A DNA stretch of 41,296 nt from CAYLYP01 sp964387795 (GCA_964387795.1 CAYLYP010000023.1:1-41296), one strand, 5' to 3'; numbered from the stretch's first letter, positions 1 through 9,266 are shown. The notes: generated from the sequence alone by a model not told the origin. Numbers and translations are program-made.

Positions 1-438
1 CTAAAATCATTCAAACCTCTGAATGCAATTGATTGAATAATTTATTAAAAAAAATGCTTTTTTATTGAAGACCAAAGCAGTATTTTTTATAAACCAATGG
101 CCTTACCCGATAATTATCAGGCTTAAACCCGACTTAACTATGGACTTGGCATCTTGAAGAAGTATCCAGGAAGCATTCAGGGTGTATCCCCATCTATCCC
201 AGCTATGATGATATATCAAATTCATATTCAATTGCCTGTCGAAAAGCATTTACTTGCTTGATTACAATTACATTACAATACACTTTTATTGTATAAAGGT
301 TTATTTTTTTCAAAAAAAATGTAAGTATTATGTCTTTCAGTATATTTCTGATAAGAAAGAGAATAATGCACCTGCTTATAATAATATACTCTTAAAAGGG
401 ATTTTAATTAACTTTGCGAAAACTTTCCGGCTTAAGAC
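1..438. other. Intergenic region upstream of the polysaccharide operon
   Basis: No convincing gene is seen here. Short reading frames exist, but they lack family resemblance and the longest overlaps the start of the flippase gene. The stretch is AT-rich with homopolymer runs. The only recognisable signal is a TAnnTTTG box near its right end, listed separately. Confidence 0.5.
409..416 (+). promoter_or_regulatory. Putative Bacteroidota -7 box of the polysaccharide operon
   Basis: TAACTTTG matches the Bacteroidota -7 consensus TAnnTTTG and lies 22 bases before the flippase ATG. This would put the transcript start near 423 and give a short leader. No clear TTTG -33 box is seen at the usual distance, so the call rests on one box and its position. 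Confidence 0.4.
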
Positions 439-1716
439 ATGGTGCTTAAAAAGCGATTTAATACTGAATTTTCAAAAAACGTTTTTAAACTAACATTTGG
501 AACGGTATTGGCCCAAGCGATTCCATTCCTGATGCTGCCTGTATTACAAAAGTGGTTCTACTCAGTATCAGATTTTGGGATCCTGACCCACTTCACTTCT
601 ATAGCTGCCATTGTTACCTCATTTGCTTCGCTCAAATATGAATATGCAATTGTGCTGGCCAAGGACAGGATACAACAATACAATCTTACCTTTCTGGCTT
701 TATTTTTTACTTTTGCCATAAGCATCCTTTTATTGATCATTGCTTTAGTTATTCCAGGGCCCATATCAGAATTGTTTAAAGCCCCGGAAGCAAAACCTTA
801 TCTATGGCTTGTGCCTGTTTCTATTATTGGTTTTGGTGGCACCCAGGTTTTCCAGTATTGGTATAACAAAGAGAAATCATATAGTTTTATTGCATGGAGC
901 AAATTTGTTCAATCTTTTGTTGGCGAGACTGCTAAAGTAGGTGGCTATTATCCATTCCCCGGCCCCGCAGGATTAATTGTTGGACGGGTTACAGGCCAGG
1001 TCGCATCATTTATCTGGATGTTGAAAAGGATGCTGAACAAAGAAAAAGAGTTTTTTTCTTCAATTACATTTTCAAGGCTTAATGGAGTTTTTAATGAATA
1101 TAAAAGCTTTGCTTTATTTACTACACCAGGGAGTTTTTTAGGGGTGCTTACAAGCAATATCCATATCCTCATCCTGACAAGTTTATATGGTTTGGAAACT
1201 GTAGGTTATATAGGCATCTCATTTATTTATATCGGGATGCCTTTAGGGATTATAGCATCCTCGTTTTCACAGGTTTTTTATCAAAAGATTTCTGAGATAA
1301 AAAGCAAAAAGGAAATGTTCAGGTCGTATAGAAATAATGCGGCGATGCTATTTTCCATTGGCCTTCTTGCCTCAATTGTGATTCATTTGATTCCTTCCTC
1401 ATGGATAGAACAAAGCCTTGGAGCAGAATGGACTGAAATACTTGTTTATTTAAAGATTCTCATCCTTTATCTGATGGTTTCTTTTGTTTCAAGTGCCCTC
1501 TCATTTATTTATATCAGATTGGGCAAACAAAAAGTAGTATTGTTTTTTGATTTTATCCATCTGGGAATGATTTATCTCAGCATCATTGGTGGGCATGCCC
1601 TTTATCACAATCCTGTTGATACAATGAAAATGTTTGCACTTGCCCAACTAATCTTTTATATTTTTACGATATCTTTAGCGTTTTACCTGATTAAAACTTC
1701 AAAAATCCTGCAATAA
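439..1716 (+). CDS. Wzx-like polysaccharide flippase (MATE/PST superfamily)
   Basis: A 425-residue membrane protein that should flip undecaprenyl-linked sugar repeat units across the inner membrane during O-antigen or capsule assembly. The sequence shows about 11-12 hydrophobic segments spread over its length. The N-terminus (FGTVLAQAIPFLMLPVL) is typical of the polysaccharide-export flippase family, and the length is normal for Wzx. It is the first gene of a seven-gene run; its stop overlaps the next ATG in TAATG, which suggests translational coupling. The ATG at 439 follows a -7-like box. The substrate cannot be read from the sequence. Related exporters of teichoic or colanic acid would look alike, so 'flippase of a surface polysaccharide' is the safe statement. 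Confidence 0.85.
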   Translation: MVLKKRFNTEFSKNVFKLTFGTVLAQAIPFLMLPVLQKWFYSVSDFGILTHFTSIAAIVTSFASLKYEYAIVLAKDRIQQYNLTFLALFFTFAISILLLIIALVIPGPISELFKAPEAKPYLWLVPVSIIGFGGTQVFQYWYNKEKSYSFIAWSKFVQSFVGETAKVGGYYPFPGPAGLIVGRVTGQVASFIWMLKRMLNKEKEFFSSITFSRLNGVFNEYKSFALFTTPGSFLGVLTSNIHILILTSLYGLETVGYIGISFIYIGMPLGIIASSFSQVFYQKISEIKSKKEMFRSYRNNAAMLFSIGLLASIVIHLIPSSWIEQSLGAEWTEILVYLKILILYLMVSFVSSALSFIYIRLGKQKVVLFFDFIHLGMIYLSIIGGHALYHNPVDTMKMFALAQLIFYIFTISLAFYLIKTSKILQ

Positions 1717-2882
1717 TGCATGTGGTAATCATTCCAGGGGCATATCCTGATGAACAAAAAGCCCATAAGGGTGTATTTTTCAAACAACAGGCAAAAGCCT
1801 TAAAAGAGACTTTTCAGGATAACATAAAAATTGGGATTATTGCCCCAGACCTAAGGAGTTTGTTCAGTATTAAAAAACCATCTGAAATCTTTCGTTTTGG
1901 ATTATCATACCGACAGGACGAACCTCAGATTCCAGTTTACCGGATATATTCATATAACCTGTTGCCCGGCTTATGGCATTTCAACAGGTATATCTTTGCA
2001 AAACATGCAGAAAAGCTATTTGATGCATACTGCTTGAAGCATGGGAAGCCCGATGTCATTCATGCCCATATAGGCTTGTGGGCAGGCTATGCTGCTATGA
2101 AGATTTCACAAAAACATAACATCCCCTATATAATAACAGAGCATTCGTCACAGGTATTATCACGAAAGCTAAACTTTTGGCAAAAAAAATGCATTATAAA
2201 AGCATATAACACTTCCAATGGTCTGGCAGCAGTGAGCAGTGGTTTAAGATCAGAGATGCAGTTGCTTTGTCCTCAAAAGGATATTACTGTTATTCCCAAT
2301 ATGGTTGATATCTCATTATTCTCAATCCCTTCACACAAAAGGGACGCATATAGGTTGATAAGCGTAGGGAACCTATTTCCGGTTAAAGGTTATGATATTT
2401 TAATTCAGGCATTTGCTTTGTGTAAACAACAAGAACCTGAATTACAACTAAGTATTGCAGGCAGCGGGCCTGATATGCCAGGTTTACAAAAGCTGGCCAG
2501 AAACCTTAAGGTATCCGATAGTATTCAATGGGCAGGGAAATTAAAACCAGAAGAAATAAATTCATTTTTACACTCCGGGGGAATATATGTATCACCCAGC
2601 CGTTTTGAAACCTTTGGGCTTTCAATAGCAGAGGCAATGGCTACAGGAATGCCTGCCGCAGTAACAAATTCAGGTGGCCCACAAGATTTTGTAGCACCTT
2701 TTAATGGGATATCATGCAAAAAAGAAGACCCTGCGCAACTTTCTCTGGCAATTCTTAATCTTATTAAAAGTTATGATACTTTTCATCCTGAAACAATCAG
2801 GGAATTTATCCTGAGAGAGTTTTCAGGCATAGCCATCTCGAAAAAAAACATGTCACTTTACCTTAGTTCATCAAGCAAATAA
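1716..2882 (+). CDS. Glycosyltransferase family 4 protein
   Basis: A 388-residue GT-B fold glycosyltransferase, probably cytoplasmic or membrane-associated, adding one sugar to the lipid-linked repeat unit. The N-terminal half has an acceptor-domain pattern including HAHIGLWAG near residue 110. The C-terminal GT4 domain shows the VGNLFPVKGYDILIQAF segment, then the E-x7-E type nucleotide-sugar motif (FETFGLSIAEAMATG), then PAAVTNSGGP. Length is normal. It overlaps the flippase stop by one base and is followed 12 bases later by the next gene, so it belongs to the same transcript. Donor and linkage cannot be told; many GT4 enzymes use UDP-GlcNAc, UDP-hexoses or GDP-mannose. Confidence 0.85.
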   Translation: MHVVIIPGAYPDEQKAHKGVFFKQQAKALKETFQDNIKIGIIAPDLRSLFSIKKPSEIFRFGLSYRQDEPQIPVYRIYSYNLLPGLWHFNRYIFAKHAEKLFDAYCLKHGKPDVIHAHIGLWAGYAAMKISQKHNIPYIITEHSSQVLSRKLNFWQKKCIIKAYNTSNGLAAVSSGLRSEMQLLCPQKDITVIPNMVDISLFSIPSHKRDAYRLISVGNLFPVKGYDILIQAFALCKQQEPELQLSIAGSGPDMPGLQKLARNLKVSDSIQWAGKLKPEEINSFLHSGGIYVSPSRFETFGLSIAEAMATGMPAAVTNSGGPQDFVAPFNGISCKKEDPAQLSLAILNLIKSYDTFHPETIREFILREFSGIAISKKNMSLYLSSSSK

Positions 2883-2894
2883 TTCAAATTTTAA

Positions 2895-4268
2895 ATGAAC
2901 TTCTTATTTAAAATAAAGCATCACAGGGCAATAAGCAAATATCTCTGGATAACACTCATTTTAAGTATGCCCATGGGCAGTTATCTTTTTCCAATTCAAA
3001 CTCCAATTATCACCCTCACTGTTTTCAGGCTCACACTTATTTTGTTTTTTATTTATCAGTTTATCAGCCAACAATGGTATTTTCCGAAGCAAAGAGTCTC
3101 GAGGTATTTATTGTTCTTTATGTTGTTCTTTTTACTATATGCAACCATTTCAATGCTTTGGGCCCCGCATACCATATATGCCATCAAAGAAACCTTTTAT
3201 ATTGCCATTGGGTTGGCCATGATATATCAGATTTCATTTTTCATTCAAGATGATTTTGATTATTTCAATATTGGATTGAAAGCATTTTTTCTGGGTTTAG
3301 GTATAATCCTGCTGATAAGCATTTATGAACACTTATTCTTAAACCACCTTCCCAGTGATTTTTCAAATCACCTGAACCATATTCCTCCCACACATGGAGA
3401 CCACAAGGTTCCATTTGCCACATTTGGGAACCCAAATAACCTGGCGGTTTATCTTGTGTTTTCAGTAATCCTTTTAAGGGCTTATGCCTGGCATACAGAT
3501 AAGAATAAATTATTAACCAATATTTTAACTGCTTTATCTATTGGAATTATAATCCTTACAAGCAGTAAATTCAGCATAATAGCTTTAATCGTTTTCTTTA
3601 TTTTCGAGTGTTTTTTATATGTCATTTCAAAGAATCACTTTAAAATTTCATTTTTGACCCGATATTCAAAATGGATTGGCCTTGCAGTATTTATCATGGC
3701 ATGTGTCTATTTTGGGGGACAACAACTTATTGGCTATTATGAAAACCCTAAACCGATAAATGAGAGAGATTCGGAAATATTGATGCTTTCTGTTCAGTCA
3801 CCTCATCAACAGGATACAATAATAAACAGCAATCAGATACGCCTGAACCTTGTAAAAAATGGAATACATTTCTTTAAAGAATCCAAAGGATTTGGGCAGG
3901 GTGCAGGTAGTTTCCGTTATTTAATCGAATCAGGAAAAGGACCTTATCCAACACGAAATATTGTCAATCCTCATAGCTGGATTTTTAAACTTTTAGCCAA
4001 TTATGGAATTCCTATAACTTTATTTTTTATTGGATGGTTGGTTTATTGCGCAATTATCGTTATTAAAGGCATGATTGTCATAAGGGAACACACAAAATTA
4101 ATCCCTTATATATTTATTGGGGGTGGAATATTACTAACTTACCCTTTTATTTCAAATGCACCCAGTTCGTTTGTAACAAACACTGTCAATTGGACAATGC
4201 TTATTACCTTAGCCATTACGTGCGATAAGATTTTAATGAAACTAAAACAATCACCGAAAAAGGTATAG
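2895..4268 (+). CDS. O-antigen polymerase/ligase family protein (Wzy_C type), copy 1
   Basis: A 457-residue polytopic membrane protein with about 10-12 hydrophobic segments and one large periplasmic loop around residues 280-360. That loop carries GFGQGAGSFRYL and the NPHSW segment, matching the Wzy_C/WaaL pattern (gGxG...HN/PHS) of enzymes that polymerise repeat units or ligate them to lipid A core. It sits between two glycosyltransferases in the polysaccharide operon. A second Wzy_C protein lies at 6528-7793, so one may be the polymerase and the other the ligase. The sequence alone does not tell which is which. No start ambiguity was seen; ATG at 2895. Confidence 0.8.
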   Translation: MNFLFKIKHHRAISKYLWITLILSMPMGSYLFPIQTPIITLTVFRLTLILFFIYQFISQQWYFPKQRVSRYLLFFMLFFLLYATISMLWAPHTIYAIKETFYIAIGLAMIYQISFFIQDDFDYFNIGLKAFFLGLGIILLISIYEHLFLNHLPSDFSNHLNHIPPTHGDHKVPFATFGNPNNLAVYLVFSVILLRAYAWHTDKNKLLTNILTALSIGIIILTSSKFSIIALIVFFIFECFLYVISKNHFKISFLTRYSKWIGLAVFIMACVYFGGQQLIGYYENPKPINERDSEILMLSVQSPHQQDTIINSNQIRLNLVKNGIHFFKESKGFGQGAGSFRYLIESGKGPYPTRNIVNPHSWIFKLLANYGIPITLFFIGWLVYCAIIVIKGMIVIREHTKLIPYIFIGGGILLTYPFISNAPSSFVTNTVNWTMLITLAITCDKILMKLKQSPKKV

Positions 4269-4279
4269 GCAAGATTTTG

Positions 4280-4287
4280 TAATTTTG
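4280..4287 (+). promoter_or_regulatory. Possible internal -7 box within the polysaccharide operon
   Basis: TAATTTTG fits TAnnTTTG and lies in the longest gap of the operon, 55 bases between the copy-1 Wzy_C gene and the next glycosyltransferase. It could drive the second half of the operon. No -33 box is evident and the sequence is AT-rich, so a chance match is quite possible. Confidence 0.25.
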
Positions 4288-4323
4288 TAAAATTTCAATA
4301 AATAACAACAAGCCCTCACCCAA

Positions 4324-5427
4324 TTGAATACAAAGATTTGCCATATTACCAGCGTTCATAGTCGCCGTGATGTAAGGATATTTTTAAAAGAATGTAGCTT
4401 TTTGGCACAACATGGATATGATGTACATCTTATTGTTGCCGACGGCAAAGGAGATGAATTAATAAATGAAGTACATGTCCATGATGTGGGATTTACAACA
4501 AACCGTTTGGCACGTATTCTGAAAAGCGCATACAGGGCCTATAAAAAAGCACTTGAGATAGATGCGGCCATTTATCATTTTCATGACCCGGAGCTTATAC
4601 CTTATGGGAACAAACTCCTCAAAAAAGGGAAAAAAGTTATTTACGATGTTCATGAAGATGTTCCAAGGCAAATACTTGCCAAATATTACATACCTGCGTA
4701 TCTAAGACGTATGATAAGCAGATTATTTGAAAGCTATGAGAACAGAATCGCTTCTAAGTTCACTGTAATAGTTGCAGCTACTGCATTTATCAGAGAGCGA
4801 TTTATAAAAATCAATTACAACTGCATTGATATTAATAATTATCCGATTTTAAAAGAATTTACACAAATAGCACCATGGGTGAACAAAAAAAATGAAATTT
4901 GCTATGTAGGGGGATTGGACACTTTAAGAGGAATTGATGAACTCATACAATCATTAAAATATGCGAACACCAGATTAAATCTTGCAGGCCTTTTTGATGA
5001 AAAACAGTTAGAGCTTAAAGTTAAAAGATCAGAACAATGGGGAAAAGTAAATGATTTTGGATTTGTGGGCAGGGATGTCATCTATCAGATTTTTTCCATA
5101 TCTAAAGTTGGAATTGTAACGCTACATCCTATCATAAACTATTTAGACTCATTACCCATAAAAATGTTTGAATACATGGCGGCAGGCATTCCCGTTATTG
5201 CTTCTGATTTTCCTTTGTGGAAAAGTATCATTGAAGAAAACAATTGTGGGATATGCGTTGACCCATTGAATCCCGAAGCAATTGGGGAAGTTATCAACAG
5301 TTTACTTTCTAACGACAATCTTTCCGAACAAATGGGAAAAAATGGGAGGAAAGCCATAGAGACAAAATATAATTGGGAAAATGAGTTCCAAAAGCTTCTC
5401 AGCTTTTATTCAAACATTTTGAAATAA
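4324..5427 (+). CDS. Glycosyltransferase family 4 protein with TTG start
   Basis: A 367-residue GT-B glycosyltransferase. The N-terminus KICHITSVHSRRDVRIFLKE is typical of a GT4 group in surface-polysaccharide loci, as is YHFHDPELIPYG near residue 80. The C-terminal domain has GGLDTLRGIDELIQSL and the donor-site segment PIKMFEYMAAGIPVIASDF, where E in the FEYMAAG run occupies the usual catalytic-site glutamate position. The conserved N-terminal strand begins immediately after a TTG codon and no in-frame ATG precedes it, so TTG is chosen. It lies 55 bases after the previous stop and 36 before the epimerase gene. Sugar specificity is unknown. Confidence 0.82.
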   Translation: MNTKICHITSVHSRRDVRIFLKECSFLAQHGYDVHLIVADGKGDELINEVHVHDVGFTTNRLARILKSAYRAYKKALEIDAAIYHFHDPELIPYGNKLLKKGKKVIYDVHEDVPRQILAKYYIPAYLRRMISRLFESYENRIASKFTVIVAATAFIRERFIKINYNCIDINNYPILKEFTQIAPWVNKKNEICYVGGLDTLRGIDELIQSLKYANTRLNLAGLFDEKQLELKVKRSEQWGKVNDFGFVGRDVIYQIFSISKVGIVTLHPIINYLDSLPIKMFEYMAAGIPVIASDFPLWKSIIEENNCGICVDPLNPEAIGEVINSLLSNDNLSEQMGKNGRKAIETKYNWENEFQKLLSFYSNILK

Positions 5428-5463
5428 AGAAAAAGAAAACAAAAATCCCTGAAAAATATCAGT

Positions 5464-6531
5464 ATGAAAATCATTACCATTATAGGCGCACGTCCACAGT
5501 TTATAAAAGCTGCTGCTGTCAGCCGAGAGTTTGCAAAACATCCGGGTATAGAAGAAATCATAATCCATACAGGACAGCACTTTGACTCAAATATGAGTGA
5601 CATCTTTTTTGACGAGATGCAGATTCCCAGGCCAAAATACCACCTTCAGATCCATTCCCTTTCGCATGGAGCCATGACTGGTCAGATGATGGAAAAAATA
5701 GAAAGCATTTTGCTTGAAGAAAAACCTGATTGGGTTATGGTTTATGGAGATACCAATACCACACTAGCCGGAGCCCTTGCTGCAAAAAAGCTTCATATCC
5801 GGGTAGCCCATGTAGAGGCAGGATTAAGGTCTTTTAATATGAAGATGCCAGAAGAGATAAACAGGATACTCACTGACCGCATCAGCGATTTACTCTTTTG
5901 CCCTACAGATAAAGCAATCGAAAACTTAAACAAAGAAGGTTTTTCTAATTTTAATGCCAAGATTGTAAAGAATGGCGATGTAATGCAGGATACAGCCCTG
6001 TTTTATTCACCCATGGCGAAAAAACCAGACATCAATACTGAGCAGGCATTTATCCTTGCAACGATACACAGGGCTGAGAATACAGACAAACAGGAAAACT
6101 TATCCAATATCTTTGATGCCTTCAATATGATTTCAAACGACATTCCCTTGGTATTGCCATTACATCCCCGTACTAAAGCCCTGATAACAAAATATGGGAT
6201 TAAGACAAACCCCGGCATTCACCTCATTGAACCGCAGGGTTACCTTCAAATGGTTTATCTCCTCCAGCACTGTATAATGGTCATGACAGACAGTGGTGGC
6301 CTTCAAAAAGAAGCATTTTTCTTTGAAAAAAAATGCCTCACCCTAAGACCAGAAACTGAATGGGTGGAACTTGTTGAAAAAGGCTTTAATATCCTTTGCG
6401 GGACAAAACCTCAGGACATTCTTAATGCATTTAATAAAATGAAAGGCCTTTGCCCTGATTTCTCTGTCAACCTCTATGGCAATGGAAAAGCTTCTGAAAT
6501 TATAGCTAAAACTTTGACTGATACTATATGA
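5464..6531 (+). CDS. wecB: UDP-N-acetylglucosamine 2-epimerase (non-hydrolysing)
   Basis: A 355-residue cytoplasmic enzyme interconverting UDP-GlcNAc and UDP-ManNAc, or an analogous substrate such as a 6-deoxy-HexNAc. Family motifs are present in order: ARPQFIKAAAV, HTGQHFDSNMSD, YGDTNTTLAGALAA with the catalytic-region Asp, HVEAGLRSF with Glu, PEEINR with Glu and Arg, TIHRAEN with His, and DSGGLQKEAF in the nucleotide-binding part. Length matches WecB (about 375). Its last four bases overlap the next ATG (ATGA). The adjacent WbuB-like transferase is the partner often seen in loci that make fucosamine-type sugars (FnlC/WbjD is this same epimerase family). No other genes for that pathway are in the window, so substrate remains open. 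Confidence 0.88.
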   Translation: MKIITIIGARPQFIKAAAVSREFAKHPGIEEIIIHTGQHFDSNMSDIFFDEMQIPRPKYHLQIHSLSHGAMTGQMMEKIESILLEEKPDWVMVYGDTNTTLAGALAAKKLHIRVAHVEAGLRSFNMKMPEEINRILTDRISDLLFCPTDKAIENLNKEGFSNFNAKIVKNGDVMQDTALFYSPMAKKPDINTEQAFILATIHRAENTDKQENLSNIFDAFNMISNDIPLVLPLHPRTKALITKYGIKTNPGIHLIEPQGYLQMVYLLQHCIMVMTDSGGLQKEAFFFEKKCLTLRPETEWVELVEKGFNILCGTKPQDILNAFNKMKGLCPDFSVNLYGNGKASEIIAKTLTDTI

Positions 6532-7793
6532 AGAATCCAAAACTAATGAGGATATTAAAAAACCATCCTCCTTTTTTGCTGGCAACATTGATCCTTTCTT
6601 TTTCATTGCCTTTTTTTCAAAAATCCATCGGGCTGCTTATAATACTTTGGATTTCCGTTTGGATGCTTGAAGGCAACCTGAAAGACAAATTTAATATGCT
6701 GGTTAAAAACCAGGTATTCTTTTGGGCACTCTCATCTGTTTTTTGGGTACAGCTTATTGGATTGTTTCTCTCTATTGATTTGAACAACGGGTGGTTCCAA
6801 ATTGAAAAAAAACTATCGCTTTTCATCTTTCCCTTTATATTTGCATCAGTTTCTTTTTCAAAACAGGACTTTATTAAAATCCTTAATGCTTTTTGCTATG
6901 GAGCCCTGATAGCCGGTGTCCTATGCATTATAAGGTCTTTGGCATTGTATTCTTCATCAGGTGATCCCAATTTATTCTTTTATAAATCGTTTTCATACTT
7001 TATGCACCCCTCATATTTTGGGATGTATATTAATACTGCTTGTCTGGTTTTACTGGTAAAAATTCATGAATCATTTTCAAATGGTGCTTCAAATCAAAAA
7101 AAAGCAGGTTCAATACTACTCCTTTGTTTTGCCTTAATACTAATAATACTTACCAATTCAAAAGCAGCCATTCTTACCCTGGGAATCGTTTTAATTCTTT
7201 ACTTTGTTAAAATCCTATTATTTGATAAAAAAGGAATTGCTTTTTTAATTTTTTCAATCTCAATAATTATCATATTCCTTTCATTAGTTTTCTTTTTTCC
7301 CAAACCAGTTGACAGGATTAGCATTGCATATGAATCACTAAAAAATAAAGATAATACCAAATCTACCGATGATTCCAATGGGACAAGACTAAGATTAATG
7401 ATCTGGGAGGAAGCCCTTGACTTAATAAAAGAAAAACCTTTTCTTGGTTACGGGACAGGAAGTTCAAAAAGCATACTCACAGAAAAATACAAACAAAAAG
7501 GAATGTCTTTTGCGGAGAAAGGCAAATATAATGCCCATAACCAATTCCTTCAATCAGGAATCGAAAATGGAATGTTTGGCATTATAACCCTCCTGGTTCT
7601 GATTTTAATCCCATTTTTTATTGCTATCAAATATAAAAACTTTATTGCTTTAGGAATCCCTATTCTTATTGGCGTTAATTTTTTGTTTGAAAGCATGCTT
7701 GGTTTGCAATCAGGAATCATTTATACAGGCTTTTTCTTAAGTCTCATAACATTTGCCTTAAAAAACAACCCAATGTTTTCCTCAACAAAATAG
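6528..7793 (+). CDS. O-antigen ligase/polymerase family protein (Wzy_C type), copy 2
   Basis: A 421-residue polytopic inner-membrane protein. About 10-12 hydrophobic stretches surround one large hydrophilic loop (residues about 260-340). The loop contains LGYGTGSSKSIL and YNAHNQFLQSGIENG, the classic HNxxL signature of WaaL-like ligases and Wzy_C polymerases. It overlaps wecB by 4 bp and is one base from the following transferase, so translation is probably coupled. Compared with the other Wzy_C protein, it has the canonical AHNQF motif rather than NPHSW, which slightly favours this one as the ligase-like or standard member. Function as polymerase or ligase is not settled. Confidence 0.8.
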   Translation: MKNPKLMRILKNHPPFLLATLILSFSLPFFQKSIGLLIILWISVWMLEGNLKDKFNMLVKNQVFFWALSSVFWVQLIGLFLSIDLNNGWFQIEKKLSLFIFPFIFASVSFSKQDFIKILNAFCYGALIAGVLCIIRSLALYSSSGDPNLFFYKSFSYFMHPSYFGMYINTACLVLLVKIHESFSNGASNQKKAGSILLLCFALILIILTNSKAAILTLGIVLILYFVKILLFDKKGIAFLIFSISIIIIFLSLVFFFPKPVDRISIAYESLKNKDNTKSTDDSNGTRLRLMIWEEALDLIKEKPFLGYGTGSSKSILTEKYKQKGMSFAEKGKYNAHNQFLQSGIENGMFGIITLLVLILIPFFIAIKYKNFIALGIPILIGVNFLFESMLGLQSGIIYTGFFLSLITFALKNNPMFSSTK

Positions 7794-7794
7794 C

Positions 7795-9021
7795 ATGAAA
7801 CTTGCAATACTTACCCAATATTTTCCTCCTGAGACAGGGGCACCACAAAACAGGTTATATGAATTAGCCCAACGCTTGCTTAAGGAAGGGATTGAAATTA
7901 CTGTTTTAACAGCGATGCCCAACTATCCCCAAATGAAGGTTTTCAATGAGTATATTGGAAAGAAGTATGTATATGAAGACATGGAGGGCATAAAAGTACA
8001 CAGGACAGGCATCTATGTTTCGCAATCCAGATCTGTTGTTTCAAGACTATTAAACTATTTCTCTTTTGTATGGACATCCTATTGGACAGGGCGAAGAAAA
8101 CTCGATACGTATGATTTTCTGTTGGTTGAAAGCCCTCCACTGTTCCTTGGTATATCTGGATGGCTGCTTTCAAAAAAATGCAAGGCGAAGATGATATTTA
8201 ATGTAAGCGACTTATGGCCTGAGAGTGCAGAGAAGCTTAATATCATCAATAACAGGTTCTTCCTTTGGATCGCATATAAACTAGAAGCCTTTCTGTATAA
8301 AAAATCCACCCTTGTCACAGGACAAACGCAAGGCATCGTAAACTCAATAAAAACCCGTTTCCCTGATAAAAGTGTATATTGGCTGCCCAATGGTGTGGAT
8401 ATTAACCTTTACAATCCCTTAAACTATAACCGGGACTGGCGCAAAAAACAAGGTTTTGAAGAAAACCATATTGTTGTGTTATATGCCGGGCTCCTAGGTT
8501 ATGCCCAAGGGCTCAATGTAATTATAGAAGCGGCTGATTATTTAAAGGACAATCAAACAATACGTTTTGTGATTCTGGGAAATGGCCCTGAACGTGATCA
8601 ATTGATCCAAAGGGCAAATCAGCTAAATCTGAAGAATATCCTCTTTCTTGAATCGGTACCCCGTAATGAGATGCCTTATGTCATTTCGGCAAGCGATATT
8701 GCGCTCATCCCCTTAAAAAAGCTTGATTTATTTAAAGGCGCCATTCCATCGAAGATATTTGAGAATGCTTCAATGGAAAAGCCCTTGGTTTTGGGTGTCG
8801 AAGGGGAAGCGTATGAGTTGTTTATCGAAAAAGGCAATGCCGGATTGTTTTATGAACCGGAAAATCATGTTGAGCTTGCCAAAGCAATTCTTAAGCTTAC
8901 CGAAAATAAAGACCTTAGGCTTCAGACAGGGAAAAATGGGCGGATATTTGTCAACGAATATTTCAACCGGGATAAAATAGCTGCTGGTTTGATAAACCAA
9001 CTTCAGATGCATTCATCATAA
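7795..9021 (+). CDS. WbuB-like glycosyltransferase family 4 protein
   Basis: A 408-residue GT-B enzyme. The N-terminus LAILTQYFPPETGAPQNRL and the segment FNVSDLWPESAEKL are characteristic of the WbuB group of GT4 transferases, which in described loci transfer N-acetyl-fucosamine-type sugars. The C-terminal half has YAGLLGYAQGLNVIIEAA, LGNGPERDQL and the donor motif PSKIFENASMEKPLVLGVEG. It is the last gene of the operon, starting one base after the previous stop. Immediately downstream (15 bp after the stop) lies copy A of the 225-bp mobile element. Linking it to the upstream epimerase as donor supplier is an inference from proximity. Confidence 0.82.
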   Translation: MKLAILTQYFPPETGAPQNRLYELAQRLLKEGIEITVLTAMPNYPQMKVFNEYIGKKYVYEDMEGIKVHRTGIYVSQSRSVVSRLLNYFSFVWTSYWTGRRKLDTYDFLLVESPPLFLGISGWLLSKKCKAKMIFNVSDLWPESAEKLNIINNRFFLWIAYKLEAFLYKKSTLVTGQTQGIVNSIKTRFPDKSVYWLPNGVDINLYNPLNYNRDWRKKQGFEENHIVVLYAGLLGYAQGLNVIIEAADYLKDNQTIRFVILGNGPERDQLIQRANQLNLKNILFLESVPRNEMPYVISASDIALIPLKKLDLFKGAIPSKIFENASMEKPLVLGVEGEAYELFIEKGNAGLFYEPENHVELAKAILKLTENKDLRLQTGKNGRIFVNEYFNRDKIAAGLINQLQMHSS

Positions 9022-9029
9022 AAATGTAT

Positions 9030-9266
9030 TAGTTAGGGTCTGCTGAAAAACACTTAACAAGCAGGATGCATATCATTTACAATGTTATTTTATCATAATG
9101 AGTGCATGGATTAATTTCCTTTGGTGCTAATATGTTTGCATCTTGTTTGCGTTAGTCTTTAAGGCATCATCTGTTTCGTTGCCATCGGCTCATAGTATTA
9201 GTATACAATTTCGCCTTGTCGCCTCACATCTGATGCCTTAAAGACTTTTTCAGCTGGCCCTAGTTA
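9030..9266 (+). mobile_element. 225-bp MITE-like element, copy A, with 6-bp target duplication
   Basis: The element spans 9036-9260. Its ends are imperfect terminal inverted repeats: GGGTCTGCTGAAAAA on the left; the right end read inward is GGGCCAGCTGAAAAA. It is directly flanked by TAGTTA on both sides (9030-9035 and 9261-9266), a 6-bp target duplication. A second copy of identical length with about five mismatches lies inverted at 38630-38854. There is no long reading frame, so it is non-autonomous. Inside, a perfect 16-nt inverted repeat (9154-9169 with 9231-9246) can form a hairpin. The matching transposase is not in this window. Some IS families, IS1634 among them, make 5-6 bp duplications, but I cannot assign the family. 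Confidence 0.9.

Noticed and set aside
254..493. 79-residue frame overlapping the flippase start
   Set aside because: It has AT-driven low-complexity composition, no family resemblance, and overlaps a clear gene in another frame.
9036..9260. Remnant of a gene or a regulatory RNA in the 225-bp repeat
   Set aside because: Terminal inverted repeats and target duplications explain it as a transposable element; no frame spans it.
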